Part shown: one piece after another, positions 38,001-46,413 of the stretch
Layout of the letters: each line of letters begins with the position of its first letter
Position numbering within the stretch: position 1 is the first letter of the stretch
Assembly: GCF_032118995.1 (NCBI RefSeq)
Contig: NC_092663.1
Coordinates: 3,410,001 to 3,474,000 of the forward strand
From: Asterias amurensis
Taxonomy: Eukaryota; Echinodermata; Asteroidea; Forcipulatida; Asteriidae
Length of the DNA: 64,000 nt
Direction of reading: 5' to 3'
Notes under the pieces: generated by a model
Database searches by the model: none
What the model was told of the DNA's origin: nothing
The model's input: only the letters and a program-made list of their open reading frames with translations
Translations under genes and position numbers: made by a program

Positions 38001-41000
38001 CTGGCAACGAGGTAACTAGTATACGTCTATTCCCACGAGGGACTTTGAGTGACCAGAAGAGCGACCAATTTCCTGAGGCCGAAGGCGGAAGGAAATAGGC
38101 CTTCTTCTGGTCACTCATAGGCCCAAGGGGGAATAGACGTTACCGAATTATGCCAGTCAATATGTGTTTTATAACACAGCTCGGTCTTATATGTCAAAAA
38201 AGAACAGAAAAAGAAGTTTTGTTGTTGTTGTTCACGGTTCAAGTCAAGAAAGGGCACTGTTACCGGGGGCACTATATTCAAAGACTATTGCCCGCTGTGG
38301 TACTATTCCCCCAAAACAGGCGCGCGCGATAACTAGCCTATATTAGTTCATTAATCCAACGTGACCGTGTTTCAGCCAACCAGAATACAGAACGAGCAAG
38401 AGGTGTGTTATAAAAGGACCTATTGACTCCGTGCACGCACGTCAAGCGCGGGACTGTGCCACACTCACGATTTTGTAGGTCATTAGGTTTACGTGTAAAT
38501 GCTGCATTGCTTAAAGTCATACTTCACTAAATAACGCACAGTGACATTGCCCACCAATTTGGCGCATTCCGAGATTATTCTAATGACTTCAGGTGAATTG
38601 GGTCAAAAGTCAAACGCGACTACTGTGCCACAAAAAAAATGTACTTCACTCAATAAAACACAGTAACATTGCCACCAATATACCCACCCAAGATTATTCT
38701 GATGATAACTTCAGGTGAATTGGGTCAATAGTATAAATGCAAACAAATAGTTACGATTCAACCCTCTCCAAGTCTTTCTTGAGGCTAAATGACAACTTAC
38801 CCAAGCTCGTATGTACGCCTGCAACTGTGGACCTCCTATTCTTTTGTTTACACTTTTAAGTTTTTGGCAACAGCTCCCATTGGTTTGTACACGTTTTCCA
38901 ACCGTGAACCTTTCCTGAACCATGGACTCTATTGTCCCCTATTGTTATAGGTCCCCAGTTTGACTTTGAATGTGCATACCTACTCACACACAACACACAT
39001 AAACAGGTGTACTGGTGTAATAGAAACTAGTGAATGAAAAACTATTTGTTTGCACCTATACCCTTGGTCATTTTGGTTGGTAAGCAGTTTGCAACACTCT
39101 GCAATATTAATTTCTCATAATTTTAATTTTTTTACAATTTTAAATTTTAAGTTACGATCTTAATCGCTGCTTAATTTATGAAGTATAATTGGTCTTAAAT
39201 AATCCAACTTGGGAATGGGGAGCTTTGTGTGTGGGGCTTTTTAATAAATAAACCTTCTTGCAGGAGGGACTTTCCGAAATAAGCAAATATTTTGCTTCGT
39301 TTAATACGATTATTCTCACCTCTTTTTTCTCTTGTCGTTTTTCAATCGCACTGTGAAAGGAAACACAAATTTAAAAATGAAAGTTGTGTACATTTGCAAG
39401 ATATGGGTTATTTTGGTCCAGAGCTTAAAGGAACACGTTGCCTTGGATCGGTCGAGTTGGTCTTTGAAAAGCATTTGTAACCGTTTTTTATAAAATGCAT
39501 ATGGGTAGAAAGATGTTGTAAAAGTAGAATACAATGATCCACACAAACATGCCTCGAAATTGCGTGGTTTTCCTTTTACCTCGTCGACTAACACGTCGGC
39601 CATTTATGGGGGTCAAAATTTTGACTCCCATAAATGGCCGACCATGTTAGTTCGCACAGTAGAAGGAAAACCACGCAATTTCGAGGCAAACTTGTGTGGA
39701 TCATTGTATTCTACTTTTAAAACATCTTTCCAACCATATGCATTTTATAAAAAACGGTTACAAACGCTTTTGTTTTGACCAACTCGTCCGATCCAAGGCA
39801 AGGTGTTCCTTTAAGTCATGTGTCATTGTAGTCCAGTCTGAGTCCTACATCATATGTCCTATGTTATTTGGGTTGAGTCACAGTTGAGTCAAAGTTCAAT
39901 AAGTTCTCAGTGTCTAGTCCGAGTCCTGTGTGAACTATCGTTCATATCATTTGGGTCAAGTCCAGAACAATAATAATAATAACAAATTCTTATATAGCGC
40001 TTTTCACAATAACTGTATCAATGCACTTTACATTAGTGCCCTGGTAGTGGTTATTAGGCCAATAACATTCCTTTGAATCTTTCTCAGCTCCCTTGGGAGT
40101 ATACAGCCTGAGCTGCCGTGGTGCTCTGAAGGCTTTTTCATACACAATATCAACCATTACCCAATTTGACCCCTGGGTGAAAAGAAGCAATTATAGTAAA
40201 GTATCTTGCTCAAGGACACAATTATCACGACCGGGATTCTAACCCACACTCCGGTGACTTAAAGACACTGGACACTATTGGAAATTGTCAAAGACCAGTC
40301 GTCTCACTTGGTGTACCGTGTATCTCAAGTTATGCATAAAATAACAAACCTGTGAAAATTTGAGCTTGATTGGTCGTCGGAGTTGCGAGGTAACTATGAA
40401 ATAAAAAAATACCTGTGTCACACGAAGTTATGTGCTTTCAGATGCTTGATTTCGAGACCTCAAACTCTAAACTTGAGGTCTCAAAATTAAATTCGTGGAA
40501 AATTACTTCTTTCTCTAAAACTATGCCACTTCAGAGGGAGCCGTTTATCACAATGTTTTATACTATCAACCTCTCCCCATTACTCATTACCAAGTGAGGT
40601 TTTATGCTGATAATTATTTTGAGTAATTACCAATAGTGTCCACTGCCTTTTACCACCAGAACTTGAATTTGATGTTCTTAACCACTCGGCCATGACACTC
40701 AACAGACTAATCAGTTGAGCCTCTTTTCATCTGAGCAGAATATGAGTCTGAGTCACACATAACATTCTGTAGTCTTAACCCAAGACGTGCTCAGTTGTAA
40801 ATCGCCAAAGCGCCCATCTTACGGTATGATTTAAAGGCAGTGGACACTGTTGGTAATTACTCAAAATGCTTATTATCATAAAACCTTTCTTGATTATGCA
40901 TAATGGGTAGAGGTTGATAGTATAAAACATTGTGAGAAACGGCTCCCTCTGAAGTGACGTAGTTTTCAAGAAAGAAGTAATTTTCCACAAATTTGATTTC

Positions 41001-42430
41001 GAGACCTCAAGTTTAGAATTTGAGGTCTCTAAATCAAGCATCTGAAAGCACACAACTTCGTGTGACCAACATGTGACAAGGGTGTTTTTTTCTTTCATTA
41101 TCTCGCAACTTTCGACGACCAATTGAGCTCAAATTTTCACAGGTTTGTGTTTTTATGCATATTGTTGAGGTACACCAACTGTGAAGACTAGTCTTTGACA
41201 ATTATCAATAGTGTCCACCCAACTTGACTGGAGAGCTTGAAGTGATTAAGTTGCTCGCCAGACTAGTCTCAAGCTCGCCTCGAAGCTCGCCATCCAGTCA
41301 AATTGGTTAAATCCTACCGTAAGATGGCATGCTTCAGCGATTTACAACTGAGCGTACCACACTATAACCAATATCTAGCAATTATGTCTTTGGCCAAGAC
41401 TTCACATTCTGTAGCTGCTCCATTGAACTTACTAATGAATGAAACTGAAGTTGAAATTTCTCCACTCCTCGGCAAATATTTGATATCTGACAGTCTGTCT
41501 GTGGAGGAAGGCCTGGAGAAGATTTTCAACGTCTTCTCTCAGCCCACTTACAACTTTATCATCTGATTTATCCATCTGTGAAGTATAGAAAATTACATGG
41601 AAGAGCGTCACCTAGAAAATTAACCCTACTCAGGCAGACAGCTTTGTTACATGTATATGTATGAAGGAAACAAAATGCTGTTCTGGCAACACTGTAACAG
41701 CTTGTTTTCACAAATCTAACCAAAAAAATAACCATTTAAAATAACAATCACTGTTGATCTGTGAATTTGTGACAGAATAACTGATAAAGTGATAGGTCCT
41801 AATTGTAAACATTTGGAAAAAAAGAATCTAGCCCCCCAGTTACTGTGTCTAGTACTCTAGGTTTGTAGTACGAAATGGTGGTCTGAATATTTTTTGGGGA
41901 AAATCCAAAATGAGTCCGGCTATATTCAAATTACTGTGAAGCTAAGGTTAAATGACCCCCTCCCCCCGCCCCCACCCACATAGAACAGAAGACCATTCTC
42001 TCATCTTTCATTTACTAACTTCTACTAAGTCTACGTCCGTAGTTCAGAGATTTAGTGAGAACGAACAAATTTTACGAAAACAAAATCAGTGGAATTGGAG
42101 TTAATCAAGGGCTGATAAATTGGTGGCGACGTGCGGAAAATTATCCGTTAGAACTATAAAAGTTATTCGTTCCGCTATCGTCTCTCCCACCATGCACCCA
42201 CGTAAACATAACATGGGAACGATAGCGGAACGAATCTTAGGAAGACCGTTTTCGTACTTACCATTACGATATCGTTGTCAAATCTGCTGCTACTGGAAAA
42301 ACACGTTAACTCTTTTCAGTAAACTGTGCTGGTCACACACCTTCCCACGTGGGAGATATTATACGCCAAGGATGAATTAAAAACGTACAGTACTCACGAC
42401 TGTGACATTTCTTACATGTGTGCCTGCCAT
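15872..42430 (-). CDS. SNAPC1: SNAPC1 (SNAP43/PTF-gamma), complete gene
   Basis: Subunit of the nuclear snRNA-activating protein complex that binds the proximal sequence element of Pol II and Pol III snRNA promoters. Exons (minus): 42430-42416 or 42398 (tentative), 41575-41433, 39350-39320, 37924-37796, 36596-36456, 36098-35982, 20877-20765, 18817-18682, 17038-15872. Splice phases agree throughout. Conserved blocks resembling human SNAPC1 are EEWRNFNF, YLLPPYELQYRVGALYILYA, HLDAVYIFNQLKMKKAFMFT followed by AMPK, a SLMLVKESITEF segment and QIKQRSYTTVAK followed by ASKSRRHRQ. The protein is about 663-669 aa against roughly 370 in human; the excess is the last exon. Exon 1 has two possible donors (CAT|GTAAGA, GTC|GTGAGT), both in frame; translation could instead start at 41575 (ATGGATAAATCA). 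The 15.1-kb intron 6 contains a plus-strand C1q gene. Confidence 0.9.
16085..16354 (-). repeat. Three 90-bp tandem repeats coding in SNAPC1
   Basis: Each 30-aa unit follows P-S-x-R-Q-T-R-x-S/P-S-x-E-x-T-P-T-x-T ... K-Q-G-x. The three copies are contiguous and in frame. The units differ at several residues, so the expansion is not very recent. Confidence 0.88.
17192..17944 (+). mobile_element. Family A MITE interrupted by a younger copy
   Basis: The older copy runs from about 17192 (actggacaccattgg) to 17944 (gtgtccagtgtctttaa). It is split at a TTAA near 17530 by a second, less diverged family A copy. See the nested copy at 17534-17911. Confidence 0.8.
17534..17911 (+). mobile_element. Family A MITE nested in another family A MITE
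   Basis: AGGCAGTGGACACTATTGG to CCAATAGTGTCCACTGCCT, flanked by TTAA at 17530-17533 and 17912-17915. Removing it and one TTAA rejoins the older copy (ggtcttt...aacatttacc). Confidence 0.87.
18131..18508 (+). mobile_element. Family A MITE
   Basis: Full-length copy of 378 bp with TTAA at 18127-18130 and 18509-18512. It has inverted termini and a central hairpin formed by aacttgaggtctcgaaatca and its complement. Confidence 0.88.
18923..20113 (+). mobile_element. Family A MITE split by an unrelated TIR element
   Basis: The left 25 bases (attaaaggcagtggatac...) are separated from the rest (atactcaaaataattgttag... to gtgtctttaa) by the insertion at 18951-19754. Confidence 0.85.
18951..19754. mobile_element. 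804-bp inverted-repeat element inserted in a family A MITE
   Basis: Termini are a perfect 21-bp inverted repeat (18951-18971 and 19734-19754, beginning gggtctgtccacactaat). aaat is present immediately outside on both sides (18947-18950, 19755-19758). The interior repeats gacagacat/tgtctgtcc motifs and has no long ORF. The transposon superfamily is not recognised. Confidence 0.85.
21341..21727 (-). mobile_element. Family A MITE, reverse orientation
   Basis: TTAA at 21341-21344 and 21724-21727. The internal order is reversed relative to most copies: tcaaagaccagtcttctcac comes first, then the hairpin, then ttttatgctgataatc. Confidence 0.87.
22011..22191. mobile_element. 181-bp palindromic MITE with TA duplication
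   Basis: Arms of about 60 bp begin aaggcccggtcacacaggcc and include repeated gagaacga. TA lies immediately outside both ends (22009-22010, 22192-22193), as expected for a Tc1/mariner-type non-autonomous element. Confidence 0.85.
22738..23042. mobile_element. Old diverged family A-like MITE
   Basis: ttttaaaggcagggtataacg to aaggtgcacaccccgccttt. The interior resembles family A (ataaaataacaaacatg, gaaaaaacacccttgtt) with many changes. It abuts the family E copy at 23043. Confidence 0.6.
23043..23416 (+). mobile_element. Family E MITE
   Basis: Begins ttaaagccattatacacttt and ends gaaagtgtccaatggtaaag. Same interior as the copy at 12545. Confidence 0.8.
23665..24250. repeat. Large nested inverted repeat, CpG-rich
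   Basis: An outer pair related to aacccacccgtattcactgt (23668 and 24215-24245) encloses a perfect inner pair beginning atgcggaggccgtcaggccg (23793-23825 and 24150-24182). The roughly 320-bp interior contains gacgtccaatcacacacg. It looks like a DNA transposon remnant. No protein is supported. Confidence 0.7.
24480..24680 (-). mobile_element. tRNA-derived SINE, second family, reverse copy
   Basis: Minus strand: aacctcggtagtctagttgg ... gaggtcgtaagttcaaatcc ... cagagtaataagcctgtg. A second degraded copy follows at about 24765-24860. Confidence 0.6.
25935..26330 (-). mobile_element. Old diverged family A-like MITE
   Basis: Contains gtcaaagaccagtattctca, cacccttgttgtac, and ttatactatcaacagctctc in family A reverse order, and is heavily diverged. 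Confidence 0.6.
26711..27400 (+). mobile_element. Family D SINE with a second D SINE inserted in reverse
   Basis: The head is at 26713 (gtgtcgtggctgagcggata, B box gggttcgaatcc). The body runs to about 26960 and the 3' part (gtgaagcgctttgggacg... gcgctatataaaaa) reappears at 27335-27380. Between them a complete opposite-strand copy occupies about 26975-27330. Confidence 0.82.
26975..27330 (-). mobile_element. Family D SINE nested in reverse
   Basis: Minus strand: gtgtcatggccgagtggtta ... gggttcgaatcccggtcgtg ... cttgagcaagatac ... ggcgctatataaatcaaaag. It splits the plus-strand copy. Confidence 0.82.
27737..27744 (+). promoter_or_regulatory. TATA box of the C1q-like gene
   Basis: TATATAAAG at 27737-27745, followed about 30 bases on by a plausible start region (gagcataacatctcc). 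CCAAT-like aaccaatta lies at about 27671. A clean first-exon donor follows at 27877/27878. This makes 27766-27877 a likely untranslated first exon. Confidence 0.65.
27766..27877 (+). other. Probable 5' untranslated exon of the C1q-like gene
   Basis: Starts about 30 bases past the TATA box and ends at ctcg|gtaagt. No ATG followed by a long frame. The next acceptor on the same strand with a start codon is at 33034. The 5' end is estimated. Confidence 0.55.
27910..28180 (+). mobile_element. tRNA-derived SINE, second family
   Basis: ctcggtggtctagttggaat (A box), ggttcaaatcccacccgag (B box) and tattatgcctgtgattt, with the tail motif gatgcaaatttaacatctat on its left. Related pieces lie at 24480-24680, 24765-24860, 50010-50165, 58870-58975 and 62885-63270. 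Confidence 0.68.
28261..28615 (-). mobile_element. Family E MITE, reverse, in the C1q gene intron
   Basis: ttaaagccattggacactttc at the left and gaaagtgtataatggctttaa at the right, with the interior reversed (aacaaacctgtgaaaattta). Confidence 0.8.
29292..29331 (+). promoter_or_regulatory. Perfect DR1 element next to a TATA box
   Basis: TGACCTTTGACCT at 29292-29304 is the exact complement of AGGTCA-A-AGGTCA, the DR1 half-site pair bound by HNF4, RXR or COUP-TF type receptors. TATAAA is at 29326-29331, about 20 bases on. A possible donor (cta|gtaaac) lies at 29434. This may be an alternative promoter of the C1q-like gene. Confidence 0.5.
29731..30116. mobile_element. Family B: near-perfect 390-bp palindrome
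   Basis: Whole-length inverted repeat: ttaaaAGGAACACGTTGTCTTGG ... CCAAGGCATTGTGTTCCTttaa, with the centre gggagtcaaaaatttgactcc. Each arm is about 190 bp. TTAA is at both ends. It lies in the C1q gene intron. Confidence 0.88.
30519..31170 (+). repeat. Three diverged tandem copies of a ~230-bp unit
   Basis: The units begin at about 30520, 30762 and 30991. Each carries gaatcaaactctacagg-like, gtgaaccttcaacca, atcccactgtgagctt and a ttactttggg...aatgtcattacaa segment. The end of the third unit (gaggggcaacctgaatatgt) reappears at 31535 beyond the insertion at 31180-31374 and flanking sequence. Confidence 0.78.
31180..31374. mobile_element. 195-bp MITE with aatagaccgatccatta termini
   Basis: Left aatagaccgatccattaggc and right agcttaatggatcggtctatt are inverted copies. 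The interior includes an E-box-like cacgtg. It is inserted next to the third copy of a tandem repeat (30519-31170). Confidence 0.8.
31690..32405 (+). mobile_element. About 700-bp inverted-end repeat, full copy
   Basis: Left end ttaaagatgctacagcaaat and right end (reverse complement) ttaaagatggtatgtcagaa are similar. The interior includes gtgacgtcatgtcggtaacc. A shorter relative lies reversed at about 54535-54885. Confidence 0.65.
33059..34524 (+). CDS. Secreted collagen-like C1q-domain protein
   Basis: Two coding exons, 33059-33293 and 33836-34524, joined in phase 1 at Gly79 of a Gly-X-Y triplet; 307 aa. The first exon starts at acceptor 33034 and the ATG follows 25 bases on. Signal peptide about 1-28 (LAILNLLFLHMPLLHCAS). 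A Cys at 52 may link chains. Residues 58-162 are 35 uninterrupted Gly-X-Y triplets, including a GEKGEKGD segment. Residues about 175-307 form a C1q/TNF-like globular domain (FDHVFTLHG, FTCQVNGTYYFVVHA, GDRVWLQLHSG, FSGWLVFED). Such proteins (C1QTNF, adiponectin, C1q-like lectins) trimerise and are secreted; target unknown. It lies wholly inside SNAPC1 intron 6 on the opposite strand. Confidence 0.93.
34525..35600. other. 3' flank of the C1q-like gene, SNAPC1 intron
   Basis: AT-rich and without ORFs of note. It holds a retroelement-like tail (about 34990-35070: tagcgccatgagcac ... gctttataag then ttattatt repeats). aataaa at 35364 is the only clear polyadenylation hexamer seen, rather distant from the stop. 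Confidence 0.4.
35603..35967 (+). mobile_element. Family A MITE overlapping the border of a SNAPC1 exon region
   Basis: aaaggcactggacactattgg to gtgtcaagtgtctttaa. It ends about 15 bases from the SNAPC1 exon 6 donor at 35982, inside the intron. Confidence 0.82.
36120..36438 (-). mobile_element. Diverged family A MITE fragment between SNAPC1 exons 5 and 6
   Basis: Carries the family's gttgcgagagaatgg, ctcaaaaactacgttacttc, and taattacctatagtgtccag blocks in reverse orientation. The left terminus is missing. It fills most of the 357-bp intron. Confidence 0.7.
36769..36983. mobile_element. Family C hairpin MITE inserted in a SINE
   Basis: gctaagcacaaaaatttgct to cttagcagctctatgaaatc, loop between ccacatgattttcag and acacatggaaatttgg. 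SINE flanks lie on both sides. Confidence 0.84.
36995..37384. mobile_element. Family B palindrome inserted in a SINE
   Basis: TTAA at 36995-36998 and 37381-37384; arms aaaggaacacattgccttgg / ccta ggcagcgtgttccttt; centre gtcaaaaatttgac. SINE sequence flanks both ends. Confidence 0.87.
37994..38162. mobile_element. Hairpin MITE with atattgactggca termini
   Basis: atattgactggcaacgagg at the left and accgaattatgccagtcaatat at the right. Inner arms cgtctattcccacgaggg... and ...aagggggaatagacg, plus gagtgaccagaag / cttctggtcactc, give a long hairpin. It is in a SNAPC1 intron. Confidence 0.8.
39425..39814. mobile_element. Family B palindrome
   Basis: TTAA at 39425-39428 and 39811-39814. Termini aaaggaacacgttgccttgg / caaggcaaggtgttccttt; centre ggggtcaaaattttgactcc. 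It starts about 75 bp upstream (minus-strand sense) of the 31-nt SNAPC1 micro-exon. Confidence 0.87.
39968..40705 (-). mobile_element. Family D SINE split by a family A MITE
   Basis: Body at 39968-40258 (aataataataataacaaatt, ttatatagcgcttttcac, cacgaccgggattctaaccc) and tRNA-like head at 40653-40700 (ttcttaaccactcggccatg). Confidence 0.84.
40259..40652 (-). mobile_element. Family A MITE inserted in a SINE
   Basis: ttaaAGACACTGGACACTATTGG to GTGTCCACTGCCTtttA. SINE sequence resumes on both sides (ccactccggtga... / ...ccaccagaacttgaatttga). Confidence 0.86.
40831..41217 (+). mobile_element. Family A MITE inside a larger inverted repeat
   Basis: Begins ttaaAGGCAGTGGACACTGTTGG and ends caatagtgtccac. 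It is flanked by an inverted pair (40787-40833 and 41306-41357, sharing ctcagttgtaaatcg and ccatcttacggta), so it landed in or captured another hairpin element. Confidence 0.8.
42155..42240. repeat. Hairpin in SNAPC1 intron 1
   Basis: ttattcgttccgctatcgt and acgatagcggaacgaatctt are inverted about 35 bases apart. The arms are nearly perfect. Confidence 0.7.
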
Positions 42431-42654
42431 CTTTGATTGTTGTTGCCGCAAAAACTAATTATATCATGCCACATGAGGGCGCTGTTGAAGAAAATAGTGG
42501 TGCACACTCAACGATCTGGCCCAAATTAATTGATAAAAATGCGGGACTAATATCCCTTACGATTTTTTCATTTTGTTGTCTTTTATTTTACTACCAATGT
42601 TTCCCCAGAAAAATCACTTATAACCCCTTTATCCACTACAGTTAACAGCAGTAT

Positions 42655-43095
42655 CGTGTCGCATGCAATTATTCCGCCGGACGGTTTTGCATATGCAATC
42701 GTGTCCGCCCGGACGCTGCTGCATAATGCAATTGTGTCCGCCTGGACACAATTGCATACGCAGTTGTGCCCCCCCATGCAAAACCGTCCTTGCAGTAAAT
42801 TAAACGCCCTTGGTCGACGTAACACGTTCGCCATTTTTTACACGCTAAATGCATGTCATGATGACATAGAAATGTTCGGCCGTTGGTATTTGCTGTATCA
42901 TAAAAAAAACGTTAATTCATGCTGCAATTTAGTGCATGGATGCTCGCTTACGCGCGCACATACATGTACAGTCGCGCACTGTCCAGTCGTGTACATGTTC
43001 ACAGGACGGTTTTTGCATAGCCCCGGACACGATTGCATATGCAAAATTGTCCGGAGCGGACAGTATTGCATGGCGGACACAATGGCATCTGACAA
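42655..43095. repeat. Cluster of tgcatatgca and tccg/cggac inverted motifs upstream of SNAPC1
   Basis: Two blocks (42660-42790 and 43005-43095) repeat gtccgcc/ggcggac and attgcatatgcaa-like palindromes and share ggacggttttgcat. They sit 230-660 bp upstream of the first SNAPC1 ATG. The 169-codon plus-strand ORF across them has a repeat-derived composition and is not taken as a gene. Confidence 0.6.
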
Positions 43096-43244
43096 CGGCC
43101 CCCTGCATTCGTTTTTAACACCTGATTTCCAGTTAAAAGCTACTCGTTTTTTTAGACTCAGCTGAAAGTGACTGTACTCGGCTTGAATCCCACTCAGACC
43201 AGGCGGAGCATTGCATGCATGTGGATTGGGTTTTCAGTCCTTAA

Positions 43245-43622
43245 AGGCAGTGGACACTATTGGTAATTACTCAAAATAATTATTAGCATAAAACCTTATT
43301 GGTAACGAGTAATGGGGAGAGGTTGATGGTGTAAAACATTGTGAGAAACGGCTCCCTCTGAAGTGCCATAGTTTTCGAGAAAGAAGTAATTTTCCACGAA
43401 TTTGATTTTGAGACCTCAGATTTAGAATTTGAGGTCTCGAAATCAACCATCTTAACGCACACAACTTCGTGTGACAAGGGTGTTTTCTTCTTTCATTATT
43501 ATCTCGCAACTTTGATGACCGATTGAGCTCAATTTTTCACAGGTTTGTTATTTTATGCACATGTTGAGATACACCAACTGTGAAGGCTAGTCTTTGACAA
43601 TTACCAGTAGTGTCCTCTGCCT
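43245..43622 (+). mobile_element. Family A MITE
   Basis: Full copy with TTAA at 43241-43244 and 43623-43626. It lies in the spacer upstream of SNAPC1. Confidence 0.87.
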
Positions 43623-44310
43623 TTAACTGGTGGGTTTTCCCCATTGTGCGGGCTTTCCTTCTCGTATAGAACTTGACATTTTCGTCTTGTTCCCTAATCT
43701 CCACTCCAGGATTACAGACTTTGACTTTTCCGGAGTGCATGTGACACTTATAGAAAACAGTGAGATTTTATTTTATTGAACCAATTACCGGATGTTCACC
43801 ATTTAGCCAGCCGCCTATCGATATACTGTAGTGATAGGAGGAAACCTTGCTAGCTTGTGTTTGTAGAAAAAAGGAACATCAAAAGAATCCTCGATAGTCA
43901 TTATTAAGCTAATGAAGCTAATGGTGGTGAAATAATTCAGCTCTTACCCCAACAAGACGCTCATTAGTAAACACAAAGGAAACTGTATTTATTCATCATT
44001 CATGATAATATTGTCGAAAACCGTCACGCCTTCGCATTTAATCAGTATAATCATTGAGTCAGATAAAAGCCTTGAAAAGCTATTGTGTCCATTTTATCCT
44101 TACAAACAAATATTCGCCATAAAAATTACCGTAGCCGTTTAACGAGAGACATGTATTGTTCTCATGCGAACTTGTACTTTTATACAAATATCAAGGTTCA
44201 AATTGTGCATAAAAATTAAGCTGTGGCTATCTTTTAAAATTTGAAGTACGATTCCAGTAATTAACTGCAAGAATCTTGAAGTATTAGTTTTCAGCAGGGA
44301 CTCTAGAGGG

Positions 44311-44699
44311 TTAAAAGGCAGTGGACACTATTGGTAATTACTCAAAATAATTATCACCGTAAAACGTTTCTTGATTACAAGTAATGGGAAGAGGTTGATG
44401 GTGTAAAACATTGTGAGAAACAGCTCACTCTGAGGTGACGTAGTTTTCGAGAAAGAAGTAATTTCCCACGAATTTGATTTCGAGACCTCAAGTTTAGAAT
44501 TATTTTTAGGTTTCGAAATCAAGCATCAAAAAGCACACAACTTCGTGTGACAAGTGTGTTTTTTCTTTCATTGTTATCTCGCAAATTCGACGACCGATTG
44601 AGCTCAAATTTTCACAGGTTTGTTATTTTATGCATGTTGAGATACGCTAACTGTGAAGACTAGTCTTTGACAATTACCAATAGTGTCCACTGCCTTTAA
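44311..44699 (+). mobile_element. Family A MITE
   Basis: ttaaAAGGCAGTGGACACT to GTGTCCACTGCCTttaa. The internal hairpin is degenerate (tagaattatttttaggtttc). Confidence 0.86.
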
Positions 44700-45006
44700 T
44701 TTTCGCCATTTCCAACCAATGGGACTGTAAATGAGTTTCCCGCCCAACTTCCCAAGAACAAGTTTGCCCTTTTAGAAAGTCTTGGGCATACGTGTTATCT
44801 CTTATTCTGATGATTAAGTGCCACAGCCCGGAAGATATTTGACGTTACTAGACAGCTTGCATGTGATTTATGGTGAATTAGGCCCTACTTCTATAATTGC
44901 TCGAGGCAGATACACACAGTCGAGCTGTTGGCGAGCAATACAGCACGTAATGTTGGTCGACGTGGTGCTGTAAATGAACCACAGTTTGTTTTAGCACGAA
45001 CATTGA

Positions 45007-45397
45007 TTAAAGGAACACGTTGCCTTGGATCGGACGAGTTTGTCTATAACAAGCGTTAGTAACCGTATGTTATGAAATGCATAATGGTTAGAAAGATGTT
45101 ACGTAGAATATAATGATCCACACAAGTATCACTCAAAATTGCACGGTTTTCCATTTACGTCGCGAAACTAACACGATCGGCCATTTATAGGAGTCAAAAA
45201 TTTGACTCCCTCCCATGATGGCCGACCGTGTTAGTCGACAGGGTAAAAAGAAAACCACTCAATTTCGAGGCATATTTGTGTGGATCATTGTATTCTACTT
45301 TTACAACATCTTTCTACCCATATGCATTTTATAACAAACGGTTACAGAACGATTTTCAAAGACCAACTCGACCGATCCAAAGCAACGTGTTCCTTCA
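45007..45397. mobile_element. Family B palindrome
   Basis: ttaaAGGAACACGTTGCCTTGG to CAACGTGTTCCTtcaa; centre gagtcaaaaatttgactccc. More diverged than the other copies. Confidence 0.85.
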
Positions 45398-46413
45398 AAA
45401 TACAAGCGTTTAAAATTTGCACACGGGATTAGTGCTCTAGTATTTTGGGACAAATTACTTTACCATCTTAGCTTTAGAATCATGCTGTTCTTTGTTGATA
45501 TTATTCTACAGGCCTACAGTAACAGTTTTTTTTTGTGGATTGTCACTCAGCGACAGGAAGCCGTTTTGAATCACATACCATTGTTGCTGGTGTGTTAAAA
45601 ATTTGATCTAATTCGTTAACCTTATTGTGTGAGAAACTCTGCGTTCTGAAGTTGTGTCGACATGAGTTGCATACAAATTTAGCACCGTGAGGGCGTGAAC
45701 AACGCACTTTTCGGTCAATCTAAAATAAGTCGGCCCACGCACGTCAACTGCCGTTGACTATAAGCACAAGGTCACGTGGCATGGAGTTGAGTTCTCTGCT
45801 GACACATGCCTTTGAAAAGGCGCTCTTTTAAATAATATTTCTCGCTGATGCCGTCATACAGTATCGTTTCGGGTAATAACTTACAAAGTTAAAAAGACTC
45901 AAAAGTTATCAATACCTCACTGGACACGACAACGTTGAACAATGCAGTTGGTATCCACCTTTTATTTATTCGGACTCCAATGGACGGGATAGTCCTTCGA
46001 GACACTGAAACACGGAACGTGGCCGTGCCGGTTGGCTGATAGATATTGACTCGATTGCCAGCAACATCATTTAATTAGACCATTTATTATGTTGCTGTGT
46101 ATGCCTCTACACTAAGTATTCGTTCTTAGTGCTGTTTCCTATAAGAAAACTTACGCAGTGATCACTGGAGATCAGCCGCTTGAACCATGGCCTCCATGCT
46201 TGAACCCACTCACCAACCAAACGTCTCCCGGACATCTTTCTACTTGCACTTTGGTTTCAGTTTGCACATTTCGGTTTGATAGTTGTGCCCGTGACCAAGC
46301 ACTTGCACCCAATACGACTATTAACTCATGCTGGAGGGATGTACCGTACAGGAGGACAGATATAACCTCCTTGCTGCTAAACACAAATCTACGATCTAAA
46401 AAGGCAAGACAAC

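Larger units (their letters stand above)
43630..46400. other. Spacer between SNAPC1 and the GPCR gene
   Basis: Holds the MITE copies at 44311 and 45007. The rest is AT-rich single-copy-looking DNA. A 150-codon plus-strand ORF at 46158-46610 overlaps the GPCR in another frame and is probably a shadow. No clear TATA box was seen upstream of the GPCR. Confidence 0.45.

Noticed and set aside
41303..41566. 87-codon plus-strand ORF (MVKSYRKMACF...)
   Set aside because: It is the opposite strand of SNAPC1 exon 2, whose minus-strand reading gives the conserved EEWRNFNF block.
42656..43165. 169-codon plus-strand ORF upstream of SNAPC1
   Set aside because: It translates a repeated motif cluster, has no recognisable domain and no splice partner. 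It overlaps the likely promoter.
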